A program made the position numbers and the translations under genes. The notes below the pieces were generated by a model. It saw nothing but the letters and a program-made list of their open reading frames with translations, did not search any database and had not been told where the DNA came from. Positions 9,682-20,195 of a DNA stretch of 64,000 nucleotides are shown here, piece after piece. Source of the stretch: Bathynomus jamesi (Eukaryota > Arthropoda > Malacostraca > Isopoda > Cirolanidae); the NCBI GenBank assembly GCA_023014485.1, contig JAJOZX010012244.1, positions 55,290 through 119,289 on the forward strand, in the 5' to 3' direction. The stretch's first letter is position 1. Each line of letters begins with the position of its first letter.

Positions 9682-12668
9682 ATGGATAAGAAGAGGTCAA
9701 AGCTATCAGGTGCTCAGTTTAGAAAAAAGAGGAAAGAAGAAGAGAAATGAGCAAAAGATAAAGGTATAGAGCTATGTCATCTACTCTTCACTGCTATATT
9801 GCACTGCTATTTTGTGATATAGCTTTCTGAGTCATTTGAAGTGTACTATTATGTATATAATTAGCCATTAACCAAGGATTGTATTATTCATTTGTTTCCT
9901 ATTCTAAAAGTTTAATAAATTGTGCTTAATAACATGTTAAATTAATTGTACTAGCCTATTCATGCATTGGTCTGTTATGTTCTATTTTACTATTTGCAGG
10001 GGCACTTTTGAAATATTTTGGAACACCCTCTGCCACTAGCCAGGATGAGAAGCCGTCTACTTCTGCCATTATTGAGGCTGAGGAGCCATCTACCTCCTAG
10101 GCCTCACATATGTCTCCACAAATGCAGTCTGATCCTGAGGATGAAGACCCATTTGCTTCTACTTCTCCCAGGCAGGACTCTTCAGGTGAGTTTGTGTGCA
10201 CACATGTCTGTGAGTGTGTGCGTGTGTGTATGTGTATGTGTGTGCATCCCTGCAAAGCATTTTGCAAACAGTTATAAATTATAATGTTATTATCACTGGG
10301 TCTGGGTTACTGGGTATGTGTGGTGTTTCACCACCATAATTCCATAACACCACCACCATAACAAAGTGCTGTGAATAATGTGTTATCTAACTTAGGTGTG
10401 TATACTAATGAGTAATGCTCTTGTTCTTTCTATTAGAAAGGCCTGGAGCAGAATCGCCTCCTGAGGATGAGTCTCTGTCCACCGACCCTGCTAACTGGCC
10501 TTCAGTTCTGACTGAGAGAATTCGGACACAACTGGTTTCCAGGGGACCAAGTCAAGTACCATCTGACTTTGTATTCCCTAGAAACGACAGTGACGGAAGA
10601 AGTTTCCACCATCAATACTTCAGGAAGTCATTGGTTAGTGGGGAAAATATAACCAGAAGTTGGTTGGTCTATTCCTTAAAAAACAACAGCCTTTTCTGTT
10701 TCTGTTGTACATTATTTTCCAAGAGGAAAATAAATTTAACAAGTTTGGGACTCTCGGACTGGAAGCATGCAAGCTCATTGCTCACATCACATGACAACAG
10801 TTCAGAACACCTAAATTCTATGAAAATCTGGAAAGAACTGGCAGTGAGGATGAGAAAGGGGGAGACCATTGACAAGCAGGAGATGGCACTTCTGGAGGCT
10901 GAGAAGTTGAGATGGAGAGCGGTGCTGACACGTCTCACTGCTATTGTGCATTCTCTGGCAGTTAGGAATTTGGCACTAAGGGGACATACAGAAAAATTGT
11001 TCTCACCATCAAATGGCAATTTTCTGAAAGAAGTTGAACTGATGGCACAATTTGATCCTATAATGCAAGAGAACATTAACCATGTCCAAAAAGGGACCTC
11101 CAGTCACACCAGCTACCTCGGCCACCACATACAAAACGAACTCATTGATTTGTCGGCAGCAAGACCATTTCAGCAATGGTGAGCGACATCAACAATCAAG
11201 TTTTCGACATCATCAACAATCAAGTTTTTTTCCAGATATCAGCCACACTGAACAGTTGTCAGTTGTGATTCGGGTTGTGTCACTGGAGGGGAAGCCCCAT
11301 ATAAAGGAACATTTCATGGGGTTTTTGAGGCAGAGGAGTCCACTGGTCAACATTTGGCATCTCTGATTCTGAAGAGACTGGAGGAGCTAAAAGTTCCTTT
11401 CATGGACTGTAGAGGACAATCATACGACAACGGGGCCAACATGAGGGGAAAAAACAAGGGTGTTCAATCCAGGCTCCTAGAAATTAATCCCAGAGCTCTG
11501 TTTGTTCCATGTGGGGCTCATTCTCTGAATTTGCTTGTGGCCGATGCTGCTAAGGGATCTATTGATGCCACAAGTTACTTTGGCATCTTGCAGAAGCTTT
11601 ACAACTTGTTTTCAGCCTCCACACAACGATGGGCCATTTTGAAAAAACATGTGAACATCACATTGAAGATGTGGTCTGATACAAGGTGGGAAAGCAAGAT
11701 CAAGAGTGTGGAGCCCCTGAGATATCAGGCAGCTGCAGTGAGAGATGCACTGATCGAGGTGAGGGACCACACCAAAGACTCTGTAATAAAGGTCGAGGCT
11801 CAATCTCTGTCAGAGGAGGTTGGGTCATACCGCTTCGCCATTTGTTCAGTGGTGTGGCATGACCTGTTGTGCCAAATTCAGCATGTGAGCAAGCAGATGC
11901 AGTCTCCTAGCATGCACGTTGATGTTGCAGTAAATCTCCTAAAAAAACAGAGAGAGGTCTCCGCAATTACAGGGCAACAGGTTTTGTGGCTGCACAAATG
12001 GCAGCCACAGATATCTGTGAACAAATGAATGTGGAGGCTGTGTTAAAACAAAAAATGGCTGAGGTCCACAAAGCGGCACTTCTCCTATGAAGCATCTGAT
12101 GAGCCCTTGATTGATGCTTTGAAGAAGCTGGAGGTGACATTTTTCAATGCAGTGGTTGATGCTGCAACATCAGCCATTCAGGAAAGATTTTCCATGTTGG
12201 AAATTGTGGGAGAGAAGTTTGGAGTGCTGACACATTTCCAAAATCTCACATTTGAGGAGCTGACAGAACAATGTGTGAACCTTAGTACTACACTACATTT
12301 AAGGGACAATCTGACTTGGATGGCAGAGAGCTTGCACAGGAGCTGAAGAACTTGCCTGACTTGCCATCAAAGACCATATCCTTGCTTGAACTGCTGACAT
12401 TTATCCATGAAAGGGAGCTCTCTGAAATATATCCAAATTTGTGGACTGCTCTCAGAATTGGTCTACTCTTCCAGTCACTGTTGCTGAAGCAGAGAGGAGC
12501 TTTTCAAAGCTGAAGCTCATCAAATCCTACCTGAGGTCAACTATGTCACAGGAACGCCTTACCAGTCTGGCCATCATCAGTATAAATCATACAATTGCTG
12601 AGCAGATTTCATATGATGATTTAATTCATGACTTTGCATCAAGGAAGGTAAGAAGAGTCAGGCTTTAG
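9682..12668 (+). pseudogene. hAT transposase, TTF-type zinc finger group (several shifts)
   Basis: Exon 1 from 9682 encodes a short basic start (MDKKRSKLSGAQFRKK) with an in-frame stop. Exon 2 (about 10,001-10,184, first base not resolved) encodes GALLKYFGTPS and an acidic region, again with one stop. Exon 3 starts at 10,437 after TCTATTAG. It carries a TTF-type zinc finger (FCFCCTLF, then W, H and SSEH), DUF4371-like sequence, RGQSYDNGANM (catalytic Asp region), CGAHSLNL (the hAT Cys-x2-His motif) and SDTRWESK (the Arg-Trp motif). The hAT C-terminal dimerisation region follows (AEAERSFSKLKLIKSYLRS). Shifts at about 11,080-11,350, 11,945 and 12,020-12,520 and a short tandem duplication at about 11,190-11,230 break the frame. 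The product would bind the element ends and cut DNA in the nucleus; this copy is inactive. It belongs to the ZMYM-like branch of hAT proteins. Confidence 0.85.
10195..10250. repeat. (TG)n microsatellite
   Basis: An imperfect GTGTGTGT tract just downstream of the exon 2 donor in hAT 1, lying within its intron. Confidence 0.85.
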
Positions 12669-13213
12669 ATGGCAGTTGTGCTGTGGTGCAATTTATTTTG
12701 TTTCTTGTTCAAAGTGTAGCATAATAATTACCCTCTCTTAAGTGTCTTATTCTATTTATGTGATAGAGCATTTGTACAATTTAGAAATTTGATTCTCTAG
12801 TTTATTTTATGGCAGTTGTGCAATTTAATTTGTATTTTTCCTGTTCATAGTATCATAATTACATTCTCTTAAGTGAGTTATTCTATTTACGTGATGAAGG
12901 ATTTGTAAAATTCAGAAATTTGGTCTTTGTTTTGGTTCTGAAGTTCCAACAATTAGTCCAATAAAAAGTTATTTTGTGAAAGAGTTATGTCTGTCCTTTA
13001 TTTTGGGGGGATTCGAATGTGTGTGTTGGCGAACGGGGGGGGGGGGGGCTGAAGGTGAGGTTGCCCAGGGCGTCATGTAAGCTAGGACCGCCATGATGCC
13101 ACATATCAAGAGATAAAATTTTAGGTTTATTAGCACACCAACTTTAAAGCCAGGAACAATGTGTATTCAATATGTTTTCCCAGAAAATGAATTGAAAAAA
13201 CTTGTGTAATTAT

Positions 13214-13780
13214 GAATCAACTTGATGTAATATGTGTTTCAATTTGTATTTTTCTGTTTATTTTCATCCATGTGAATATATCATTTGTAGTTCTCTATTT
13301 TAGTCTGCAGGTGTAAAAATGTCAAAATTTCACAATGTACATATTTTTTAAATAATTTTTAAAATATCTTGCAACTCGATACCCACATTTTTCATTGTAT
13401 CTTTTAGCAATTAATGGAAGTTTAATAAATGAAAAATTTTTGGGGATTTCAATGCCTAGGGGGGGTCAAAAATAAAAAGGGGGGATTTCATTATTGTTCT
13501 ACACATTGAATATGGTATCATTAATAGATCGCTTCATGCTGATTCTAAAATTTATAGTTTTATAGGTCTACAGATGTTTCGGAGTATTGCCCATTAAAGT
13601 TAGGTGGTAAAGTTGGGCTCCAAGTTTTGGGGGCCCACATCTCAAAAACTATGGGTCATAGAACTTTTTATTTGACCAGTGAAATCAGCACCCAGAACAA
13701 CCCCATATGTCAATTTTCATCAAAATCCGAGTTGGAGTGGTGACATGCATTGGGTGATCTCTCCTGGAATGCCTCAAGAA
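13214..13780. repeat. Family A copy 3 3' flank with probable right terminal repeat
   Basis: 13,214-13,500 is AT-rich with two G-run stretches and no gene. From about 13,500 to 13,775 the sequence resembles the end of the family A inverted repeat (CAAAATCCGAG, GGTGATCTC and CTGGAATGCC versus CAAAATCTGAG, GGTTGATCTG and GAGAATGACCC at 6440-6490). The match is loose and the terminus is uncertain. Confidence 0.4.
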
Positions 13781-13984
13781 GGGAACTATGAAGGGGAATA
13801 ATTGAGGGAAGAGGGAGGGGGAAGGTGATGCATTCCACTCCTCAGAATGAAAAGGGGAGGGATGGAGAAAGGAGGGAAGGAGCACCTCAAGAAAAAAAAA
13901 GGCTGATGCTGGTGAAGGTGAGTGGAAGACAGCTGGGTCATGAAGGAGGTCTCAAAGGGTCAGAGGTAGGGCTCTCATAGGGTC

Positions 13985-14371
13985 CAATGGTGTGTTAGTG
14001 TAGATGCTACTGTATAGTAGTGTGGAAGATAGTGTGGGTGAAGAAAGTGAGAGTAAGTCAGAAAGTGTTACGGCTATAGATGAGAGGGTAAGAGTGCATA
14101 AGGGCATATTGATTAGGGAAATCCCTAAAGTTGCCAAATTTAATGTTTATAGTGGTAGGGATGTGCATGAGTTTCTGAGGGAATATGAGTGATACTGTAA
14201 GAGTAAGTTCCCGGAGACTCCAGAATATTGGGTGAAAGAGTTAGGCAACTGTTTGGAAGGGAGAATGCTTGAATTTTATAATATGATTGTAAATTCTGGA
14301 GTTCCCATTAAGTATGATGTGTTGAAGGATCGTTTAATTGAGCAAGTGGTACAAATCTGTGGGTGTGTCAG
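13985..14371 (+). pseudogene. LTR-retrotransposon gag fragment
   Basis: The frame reads IPKVAKFNVYSGRDVHEFLREYE, then (across one stop) YCKSKFPETPEYWVKELG and LEGRMLEFYNMI. The pattern of Phe-x-Gly-x-Asp, FL..YE..C and a Trp-x-x-x-Leu-Gly-x-x-Leu-x-Gly core is that of retrotransposon capsid proteins. Only about 130 residues remain. The right side is cut by a hAT end at 14,372 and I find no LTR to the left. It could be Gypsy or another LTR lineage. A GA-rich stretch at 13,780-13,950 precedes it. Confidence 0.6.
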
Positions 14372-15535
14372 CAGGGTTGGCAAAAACCTAGGTTTTTCAC
14401 AAAAAAATAACCCAACTGGGTTTTTGGATTTTTTGATGGGTTGAAATTTTTTTTAGAAAGGTTCAATAATTATGTAGTGCCAAATATATCTATTTTATTA
14501 ATTTATTTATCTAATCTACAATATATATTAAAAAGACATCTTTATTTCACAGAAACTTCAGATATGAGATAATAATAATGACATATTAGAATTTTCTCCA
14601 TTTTAATTTTAGATCTTTCTTTTATTTCTTAACAGCAGATTTCAACTTTATTTAGACCTAACTCAAATTTAAATTTTTAAGATGCCAAACTCAAAGAGTT
14701 ATAGATGTGGAAGATCTAAAGCTAGCAAATGGGACGAGGTGACTTTATTAAGTGATCAGCCTACTAGAGTACTATGCAATTATTGCAAAGAAAGTATCAC
14801 TCGAAAAATTGTGTGTGTGAAACATCATCTAGAGAAATGCAGTAAAAGAAAAGTGGAATGTTTTGAAAATGAGGCAAGAGGTATGCCAAGACTCTAATTT
14901 GGAGCATCAGTTGAAATTGATTCACTTCCTCCAACTTTGGCTTCTGGCAAAGATGATCCAAAGATTATAAGTGAAAATGTGCCTGAAATGAGTGACACCA
15001 GTGCAGGTTCTTCCTTCATCATCTGCATTCTGTCACTCAACACCAATAAAGCATAAAAGGCAAAAATCAATTACACCATTTGTGGTAAGAATGACTATGG
15101 ACCAAAAGGAAGAATTAGATTTACAAGTTGCAAGGTTCATTTTTTCAGCTAACATACCCTTCAACGTTTTAGAAAATAAAGAATTTATAAAATTAATCAA
15201 AGGTCTAAGATCAGGATATGAACCATCAAACAGGAAATGGTTGGCATCTGATCTGTTAATAAAAGTTAATGAAGTAATCCATGAAATGAAGAATGACCTT
15301 AATCTTGATGATTGTACCAGTACTATTACCCTAATACAAGATGGCTGGAGTTCAGTAGGTAATGATCCTATTATTGCGCACAGTAATCATAATGGAAAAA
15401 AGCCATATCTGATTTCAGCAGTAGATGCTGGAAGTACAAAAAAGATAGCAAAATATTGCGCACAGTTAGCTAGAGGAGCAGGGTTGGTACCCAAAAACCC
15501 ACATCAATTTACTTCTCAAACTTATTTTTAACTTG
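14372..15535 (+). pseudogene. hAT relic with BED zinc finger N-terminus
   Basis: The segment opens with a hAT-type end (CAGGGTTGGCAAAAACC). From 14,682 the frame encodes a BED finger (VLCNYCKESITRK, then HHLEKC), followed by a shift. It resumes with ITPFVVRMTMDQKEELDLQ, ARFIFSANIPF, LRSGYEPSNRKWLAS and LIQDGWSSVGNDPIIA. This matches the start of BED-finger hAT transposases, including the first catalytic Asp region. After about 15,445 the family match stops, so the second half of the transposase and the matching right end are absent. A second CAGGGTTGG at about 15,478 is in direct rather than inverted orientation and may be the start of another decayed copy. Confidence 0.7.
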
Positions 15536-16279
15536 GCATTTTTTTAATATGGTTATGCAGTCTTATATATTAATGTGATAAGGCCAATATAAACTAAAAT
15601 TTCTAGAAACTATTTATTTGACATGTTTCATTATGAACCTTATATCTAATACTGTATCTAATTTATCTATCTACTAATTGGCTACCTATATCTAAAAATA
15701 AATCATGTTTCTTTTCAGCTTTATAATTTAAATAATTTAAGTAGTACCTAATATTGATCAGTATGTTCAGCATTGTTTGACCTTAGGTGGCGGTAGATTC
15801 AAACCAACATTTCTGACTTTTCTTTCCCTAACTTATTTCATATTTTACTCCATACCAAGCCAAATGTTGAAAAAAATCTTTCCAATGATCCAGAACTGGC
15901 CGGACAACTATGAATAGATCTCAAATTTAGCAAAACGTAAATGGTAACCTGGTCTTTTTTTTTTTTTTTTCATTTCAACAATTTTCCACCAATTACTAGC
16001 TGATGTAGAGCTCACTATACTATCTTTGAATAAATAAGGAGAAAAAATCAGTGCATTTTTTAGTGGATTTTAACTGGGTGGGAACAATTTATAATGCATT
16101 TACTCAGGCACTCATGGGACCACCTACAATAAAAAAATTGTATGTACAATAAAAAAAATTGGATGTATGTATATACAATCAAAAATTGTATGTAACAGTA
16201 AATTTATTCAAGGACAGTAGTTTCTTGATAAACAAGATAATAAGAAAGGTCATAGTAGTTGCACTTTCTTCAAATATCA
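15536..16279. other. AT-rich spacer, no gene seen
   Basis: About 740 bp of AT-rich sequence with an (AATAAAAAATTG)-like duplication near 16,125-16,195 and a poly-T tract at about 15,955. I see no coding domain and no terminal repeats. Confidence 0.5.
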
Positions 16280-16859
16280 TTACAAATTTCCTCTTAATCT
16301 ATTGAATTTCTTCATGAACTCTCGGTTTTGGTAGATGTCCCAATTTGGTGTCCCCTGATGACATTCCTTTGCAGCAAGAAACTTCATTACAGCTGGTCGA
16401 GGATTGTAGTGTGCCATCCCCACACCATTCAGCGTCAACATCATTCTTGCATTGCGAGTTTCCTCGCTCATTGACGTCTGATAATCCAAGACGATCATAC
16501 TGTGGCGACTGACAATTCTCTCCATCTGCAGTGAATGCGGACTTAAGCACGCAATCAATGTGAGAACTCGCTGGATGATTCCCATGGTGTGTGGAAGCAA
16601 TTGGCGCAATCATGTCAACAGTCGACAGCCTTCGGCTGAAGTTCTTGGGAGAATATCAACATCTTGTATATCATCCCATTGATATGCTGCATCTTCCACA
16701 AACTCCAACAGTGCATCATCACCGAAAACCTGACAGACAATGGGCTTGCCAGCATCGATGAAATCATTGAAAGTCTCTGCACTGACAATTTTCTTAATGT
16801 GTTTCATCATGTCATTTTGCTCAGAGTTCATCCAATTTTCCAGATGTGTGTGTGCAGAC
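16280..16859 (-). pseudogene. hAT-like transposase C-terminus relic
   Basis: Read on the minus strand from about 16,850 the frame gives LENWMNSEQNDMMKHIKKIV and ILPRTSAEGCRLLT. After a frame change it gives MERIVSRHSMIVLDYQTS, SEETRNARMMLTLNG and YNPRPAVMKFLAAKE. The last block resembles the C-terminal dimerisation region of hAT proteins (E-R-x-x-S, S-x-E-T, and a YNPRPAVxKW-like tail common in one hAT branch). The N-terminal part is not present next to it, because the right side is cut by a different hAT end at 16,860. Only a fragment remains. Confidence 0.55.
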
Positions 16860-17063
16860 CAGGGCTGTGGAGTCGGCACATAAAAAAACTGACTCTGACT
16901 CCTCAATTTTTTGTCTATCCGACTGCGAAGGTATATTAATTCTAAATCTGCTATGATAATAATTACACAAGAGGCATTTCATCACCACCACGTGAATCAT
17001 CAGGCTACTTTTTAAACCCATAACCTACAAAGTTTGAGTCTAATGGTTGTAGCGATGCCATTA

Positions 17064-17783
17064 CAGTATTCCCTCGAATATCGCGGGGGTTACGTTCCAG
17101 AACACCCCCGCGATAGGTGAAAATCCGCGAAGTAGAAACGATATGTTTATTACGTATTTTACGCCTTTATAAACCCTCCCCGCACTCTTATAAACCTTTC
17201 CCACGCTCTTATAAACACTTTCTACACTCGGAGTATGAAAGAGACTAACAGTATTTTAAAAAGAAAACATTTGTATATACAGTATTTTTTAATAATTTTA
17301 CCAACATTAAAATTTCGTATGGGTACTCACCAGCGAAGATACTAAAACTTGAATGATGACGATGATGATGAATTAGCTGTGCAGTACTGAACGATGAAGG
17401 TGATGACGATGAGATGAATGTACTGCACAGCAAAGAAGAGCATTACATCTCTTCTAAATGAATAACACGTGGAAGCAAACTGAGCAAGGCGAGATGCTGA
17501 ATGCTTCGGTAGGCTGCAGATCGAGATGCGACGAACGCTAAGCCAATCAGCGCCCAGGATACTGAACAGCGTGCTCTGATTGGTCGCGTCTCATCCATCG
17601 GCCAATGGTGTGCCGTGTACGGTATCATATAGGCAAAGTAGCTCAAGCAGCACAACTTCGCTGGTTTTCCTATCTCACGGTTCTTTGTCAACTCAATTAG
17701 AGTACGTATTTTATTTCGGCTAGAAAAAACCGCGATGTACCGAGTCCGCGAAATGTGAACCGCGATATGGCGAGGGACTACTG
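17064..17783. mobile_element. Tigger/pogo-like MITE 2
   Basis: A 720 bp element with ends CAGTATTCCCTCGAATATCG and the complement GATATGGCGAGGGACTACTG, flanked by TA on both sides. It contains no transposase. Inside are (GATGAT)-type repeats at 17,350-17,420 and subterminal CCGCGAA words at both ends. It belongs to the same broad class as 1533-2153 but to a different subfamily. Confidence 0.85.
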
Positions 17784-17923
17784 TATAGCTTTTTTATTTT
17801 TTATTTATGAAAAAACAAAATTCATCGAGCATAAAACAAAAAAATAAATAAATTTAAGTGACAAAATAAAAATTTCATTAAATGCAATCAAAAATATAAA
17901 AGTATTCCTGCAAAATTTATTAA

Positions 17924-20170
17924 TCCTTTCAGTGCATGTAGTAAACTATGTTTACCATAAAAAAGCCCGACTCAGGACGCATGGTAAACTATATTTACCA
18001 TTAAAAATCTTCTCTCAGGACGCATGGTAAACATTGTTTTCCACGTTTACTAAACAGTCTATGAACCCCCTCGTTCCTATTAGAACAACGTAGTTAGTTC
18101 CCTGACTAATATTAGACATTAATATGGTGGTATTTGGCATCTTTTTTTATTTTCTGACTCTCAGCTCACCAGAGGGGGAGTGAAATAGACTCCCCCAATC
18201 AGTTCAGCATGGCATCCACAAGCAGTAATAAGCGTAAAAAATCCTCTCGATGAGAATGATATAAACGAATATCTCTCAATGTATTCTGAAAGTGATAAAG
18301 AATATGAAAGTGAGGATGACTGGGCGCAAGATAATGTACGGAATATTATACAAAACACATCAAGTAGTGACGATGATGAAGAAAATGTGGTACTTTTGGA
18401 AAGAGATCTGCCTAAAGCAACAAAACCTAGCGAGAATTTGAATGGCAGGAAATTGGTGAAAATATAGGCTGTACCAGAGGTGGGTGGCAGTTTACTGGTG
18501 AAAATAAAGTACTCTTCAATGGTCAAACTCATACGATGTATGATGTTTTTTGTGAAGTTTTTCCCAAAGAAGTAATTGAGCTAATGGTTACAGAAACAAA
18601 CAAATATGCAACTCAATTTCTGGTTGCTACACCTAATCTGAAATCAACATCTCGGTATAGTGCATGGGTCCCAACTACATTTACAGAAATGAAGCAATTT
18701 ATAGGGCTTTTACTTCTCATGGGTATTATACAAAAACCCAAGATAGGTATGTATTGGTCAACCGACAGTTTTTATGCTACTCCAGTATTTACAGCAATCA
18801 TGAAAAGAGACAGATTTACCAACATTCTTTCTTTTTTTGCATTTTGCTGACAATGCAGATGAGACGTTGAAGGAAAGAGGGGGGAAGATGGTGAAATTGC
18901 ATGACTTTATTGAATTGATGACATCTGCTCTTGAATCAAAATATTCAACTTCTCAGAATCTAAGTTTGGATGAATCTTTGTTGCTGTGGAAGGGCAGATT
19001 CAGTTTCCGGCAATACATAAAAACAAAAAGATCACGTTTTGGGATAAAAAATTTCAAACTTGTGGATGAAAATTGTGTTACGTACTTTGAAATATAAAAT
19101 ATATACCGGGACCATGGAAACTGTTGCTGATTTTTCTAAGACAAAGTATTGTAGTAAGTATGATGGAAAAATATTTAGGAAAAGGTCACATCATCTTCAC
19201 TGATAACTTCTATACATCACCAAAACTATACAAATACCTTAGTGATAATAAAACTGGTGCCGCAGGGACTGTTAGAAGTAATCGTAAGGGCTTATGCCAT
19301 GCTATGAAAACTATGAATGTGGCAAAAGGAAAAAAAACTTGCCTTTGAGACTCCTGAACTGCTTTCCCTTGTGTTTCATGACAAGAGAAGAGTTTGCATG
19401 CTCTCCAATTACCATTCAAACAGTGATGTGACAGTAACACGTAGGTCAAAGGAAGGTCAAGTCGAAAAAAACCATTCCAGCTTGCGTACATGAATACAAC
19501 AAACATATGGGATATGTAGACTGAACATACCAAATACTGCATTATTACTCTGTCCCAAGAAAGTCTCTAAAATGGTATAAGAAGCTGGCAATGCATTTAA
19601 TTCAGGTCCGAGTACTAGATGCTTGTGGAATTTATAATCTCATAAAAAAGGGAAAAGTTCCCTTTCTAGACTTTTGCCATGAGATTATAAAAGGACTGAC
19701 ATCTGCAGATGAACCTAACTTGAAGAAATCAGTAGTTCCAAGACTAGTAGGAAAACATTTTACCAAGAAAATTACATCAAATTCTGAACGTACCCCAAGA
19801 CCAACAAAGAGATGCAGGGTATGTTATGCCTATGGGATAGAAAAACGAGTACATTTTCAATGCGAGATATGCCCTGATACCCCAGGGTTATGCGCCGAAC
19901 AATGTTTCAAAATTTATCACTCAGCATTTAACTTTTAGTTAACTAAATAAAGATAATATCTCTATTTTATTTCATTTTAACCTTTATTTTTTTGTTACCC
20001 ATGAAAAACTGAAAATATTATTGATAGAAAACCTATTTTAAAAGCAAACAAAAGACGAAGCAAAAAAATAATTCAAGTTTATTTTCTAGCACATTTATAC
20101 GCACAGCTTTCGTTCTGGGGTATTAGCGTAGCACGCACAGGGCGTATCAGAATGGGACGCAGCGAAAGGG
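17924..20170 (+). mobile_element. piggyBac-family transposon
   Basis: A 2247 bp element flanked by TTAA (17,920-17,923 and 20,171-20,174). Its ends are CCTTTCAGTGCATG and the complement of CCCTTTCGCTGCGTCCC. Near the left end a GGACGCATGGTAAAC word is repeated (about 17,976 and 18,018), which looks like subterminal transposase-binding repeats. One degenerate transposase gene lies inside. Confidence 0.9.
18209..19938 (+). pseudogene. piggyBac transposase (PGBD-like), frameshifted
   Basis: A start at 18,209 (MASTSSNKRKK) is followed by a shift into an acidic N-terminus (SDKEYESEDDWAQDN). The DDE domain follows in pieces: FIGLLLLMGIIQKPKIGMYW, RDRFTNILSFF, LSLDESLLLWKGR (first Asp), HIIFTDNFYTSPKLYKYL (second Asp) and EYNKHMGYVD (third Asp region). 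Then comes a C-terminal cysteine-rich finger (RCRVCYAYG, then C-x2-C and GLCAEQCFKIYH). All key acidic residues can still be read. At least four frame changes or stops (about 18,250, 18,470, 18,845 and 19,100-19,590) make it inactive. An intact protein would excise and insert DNA at TTAA sites. Confidence 0.88.
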
Positions 20171-20195
20171 TTAAACTAAGGCCAAGGGTGAAAAT

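Larger units (their letters stand above)
9307..13095 (+). mobile_element. hAT transposon 1, complete
   Basis: A 3789 bp element starting CAGTGGCAGTTCCTC and ending TAGGACCGCCATG, flanked by a perfect 8 bp duplication ATGCCACA (9299-9306 and 13096-13103). It contains a three-exon transposase gene on the plus strand, a polyadenylation-type AATAAAAAG at about 12,960, and a G-run near 13,040. It inserted into the last coding exon of family A copy 3. Confidence 0.92.
7215..13213 (+). pseudogene. Family A gene, copy 3 (internally deleted and split by a hAT)
   Basis: Exon 1 is 7215-7551 (DPLQKHKKKIHKD start, CSNC pair, VTPVKK motif, phase 1). Exon 2 is 7766-7913 (CCSLKRKLETSLE coiled segment, phase 2). 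Exon 3 starts at 8223 and has one early frameshift. It carries LTLSLFTISKTINLFQTT (helix-turn-helix-like), MSKGKVITKGTKDSVQKF, CPGTKDCLSIRNESG, KRLVLMNLKEAFSLYKTN and LRPRQCVLAGAAGTH. It then jumps within CDVNNRSAC to DGIGGTVKR, MQRTFANQILTPK and a small C-terminal domain (GEYIVCTYNDQKWLGFVHS, VSFLHPSG) to 9306. After the hAT the frame resumes at 13104 (ISRDKILGLL) and ends near 13213. Compared with intact relatives I remember, roughly 200-250 residues are missing around 8800, probably including the catalytic core. A transposase role is inferred. Confidence 0.75.

Noticed and set aside
15478..15535. CAGGGTTGG as the right end of the hAT relic at 14,372
   Set aside because: It is in direct rather than inverted orientation and no 8 bp duplication matches the left flank.
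16610..16939. Frames on both strands suggesting a separate gene up to 16,939
   Set aside because: The part beyond 16,859 belongs to the hAT 3 terminus. Only 16,280-16,859 shows a protein-level match to a hAT C-terminus.
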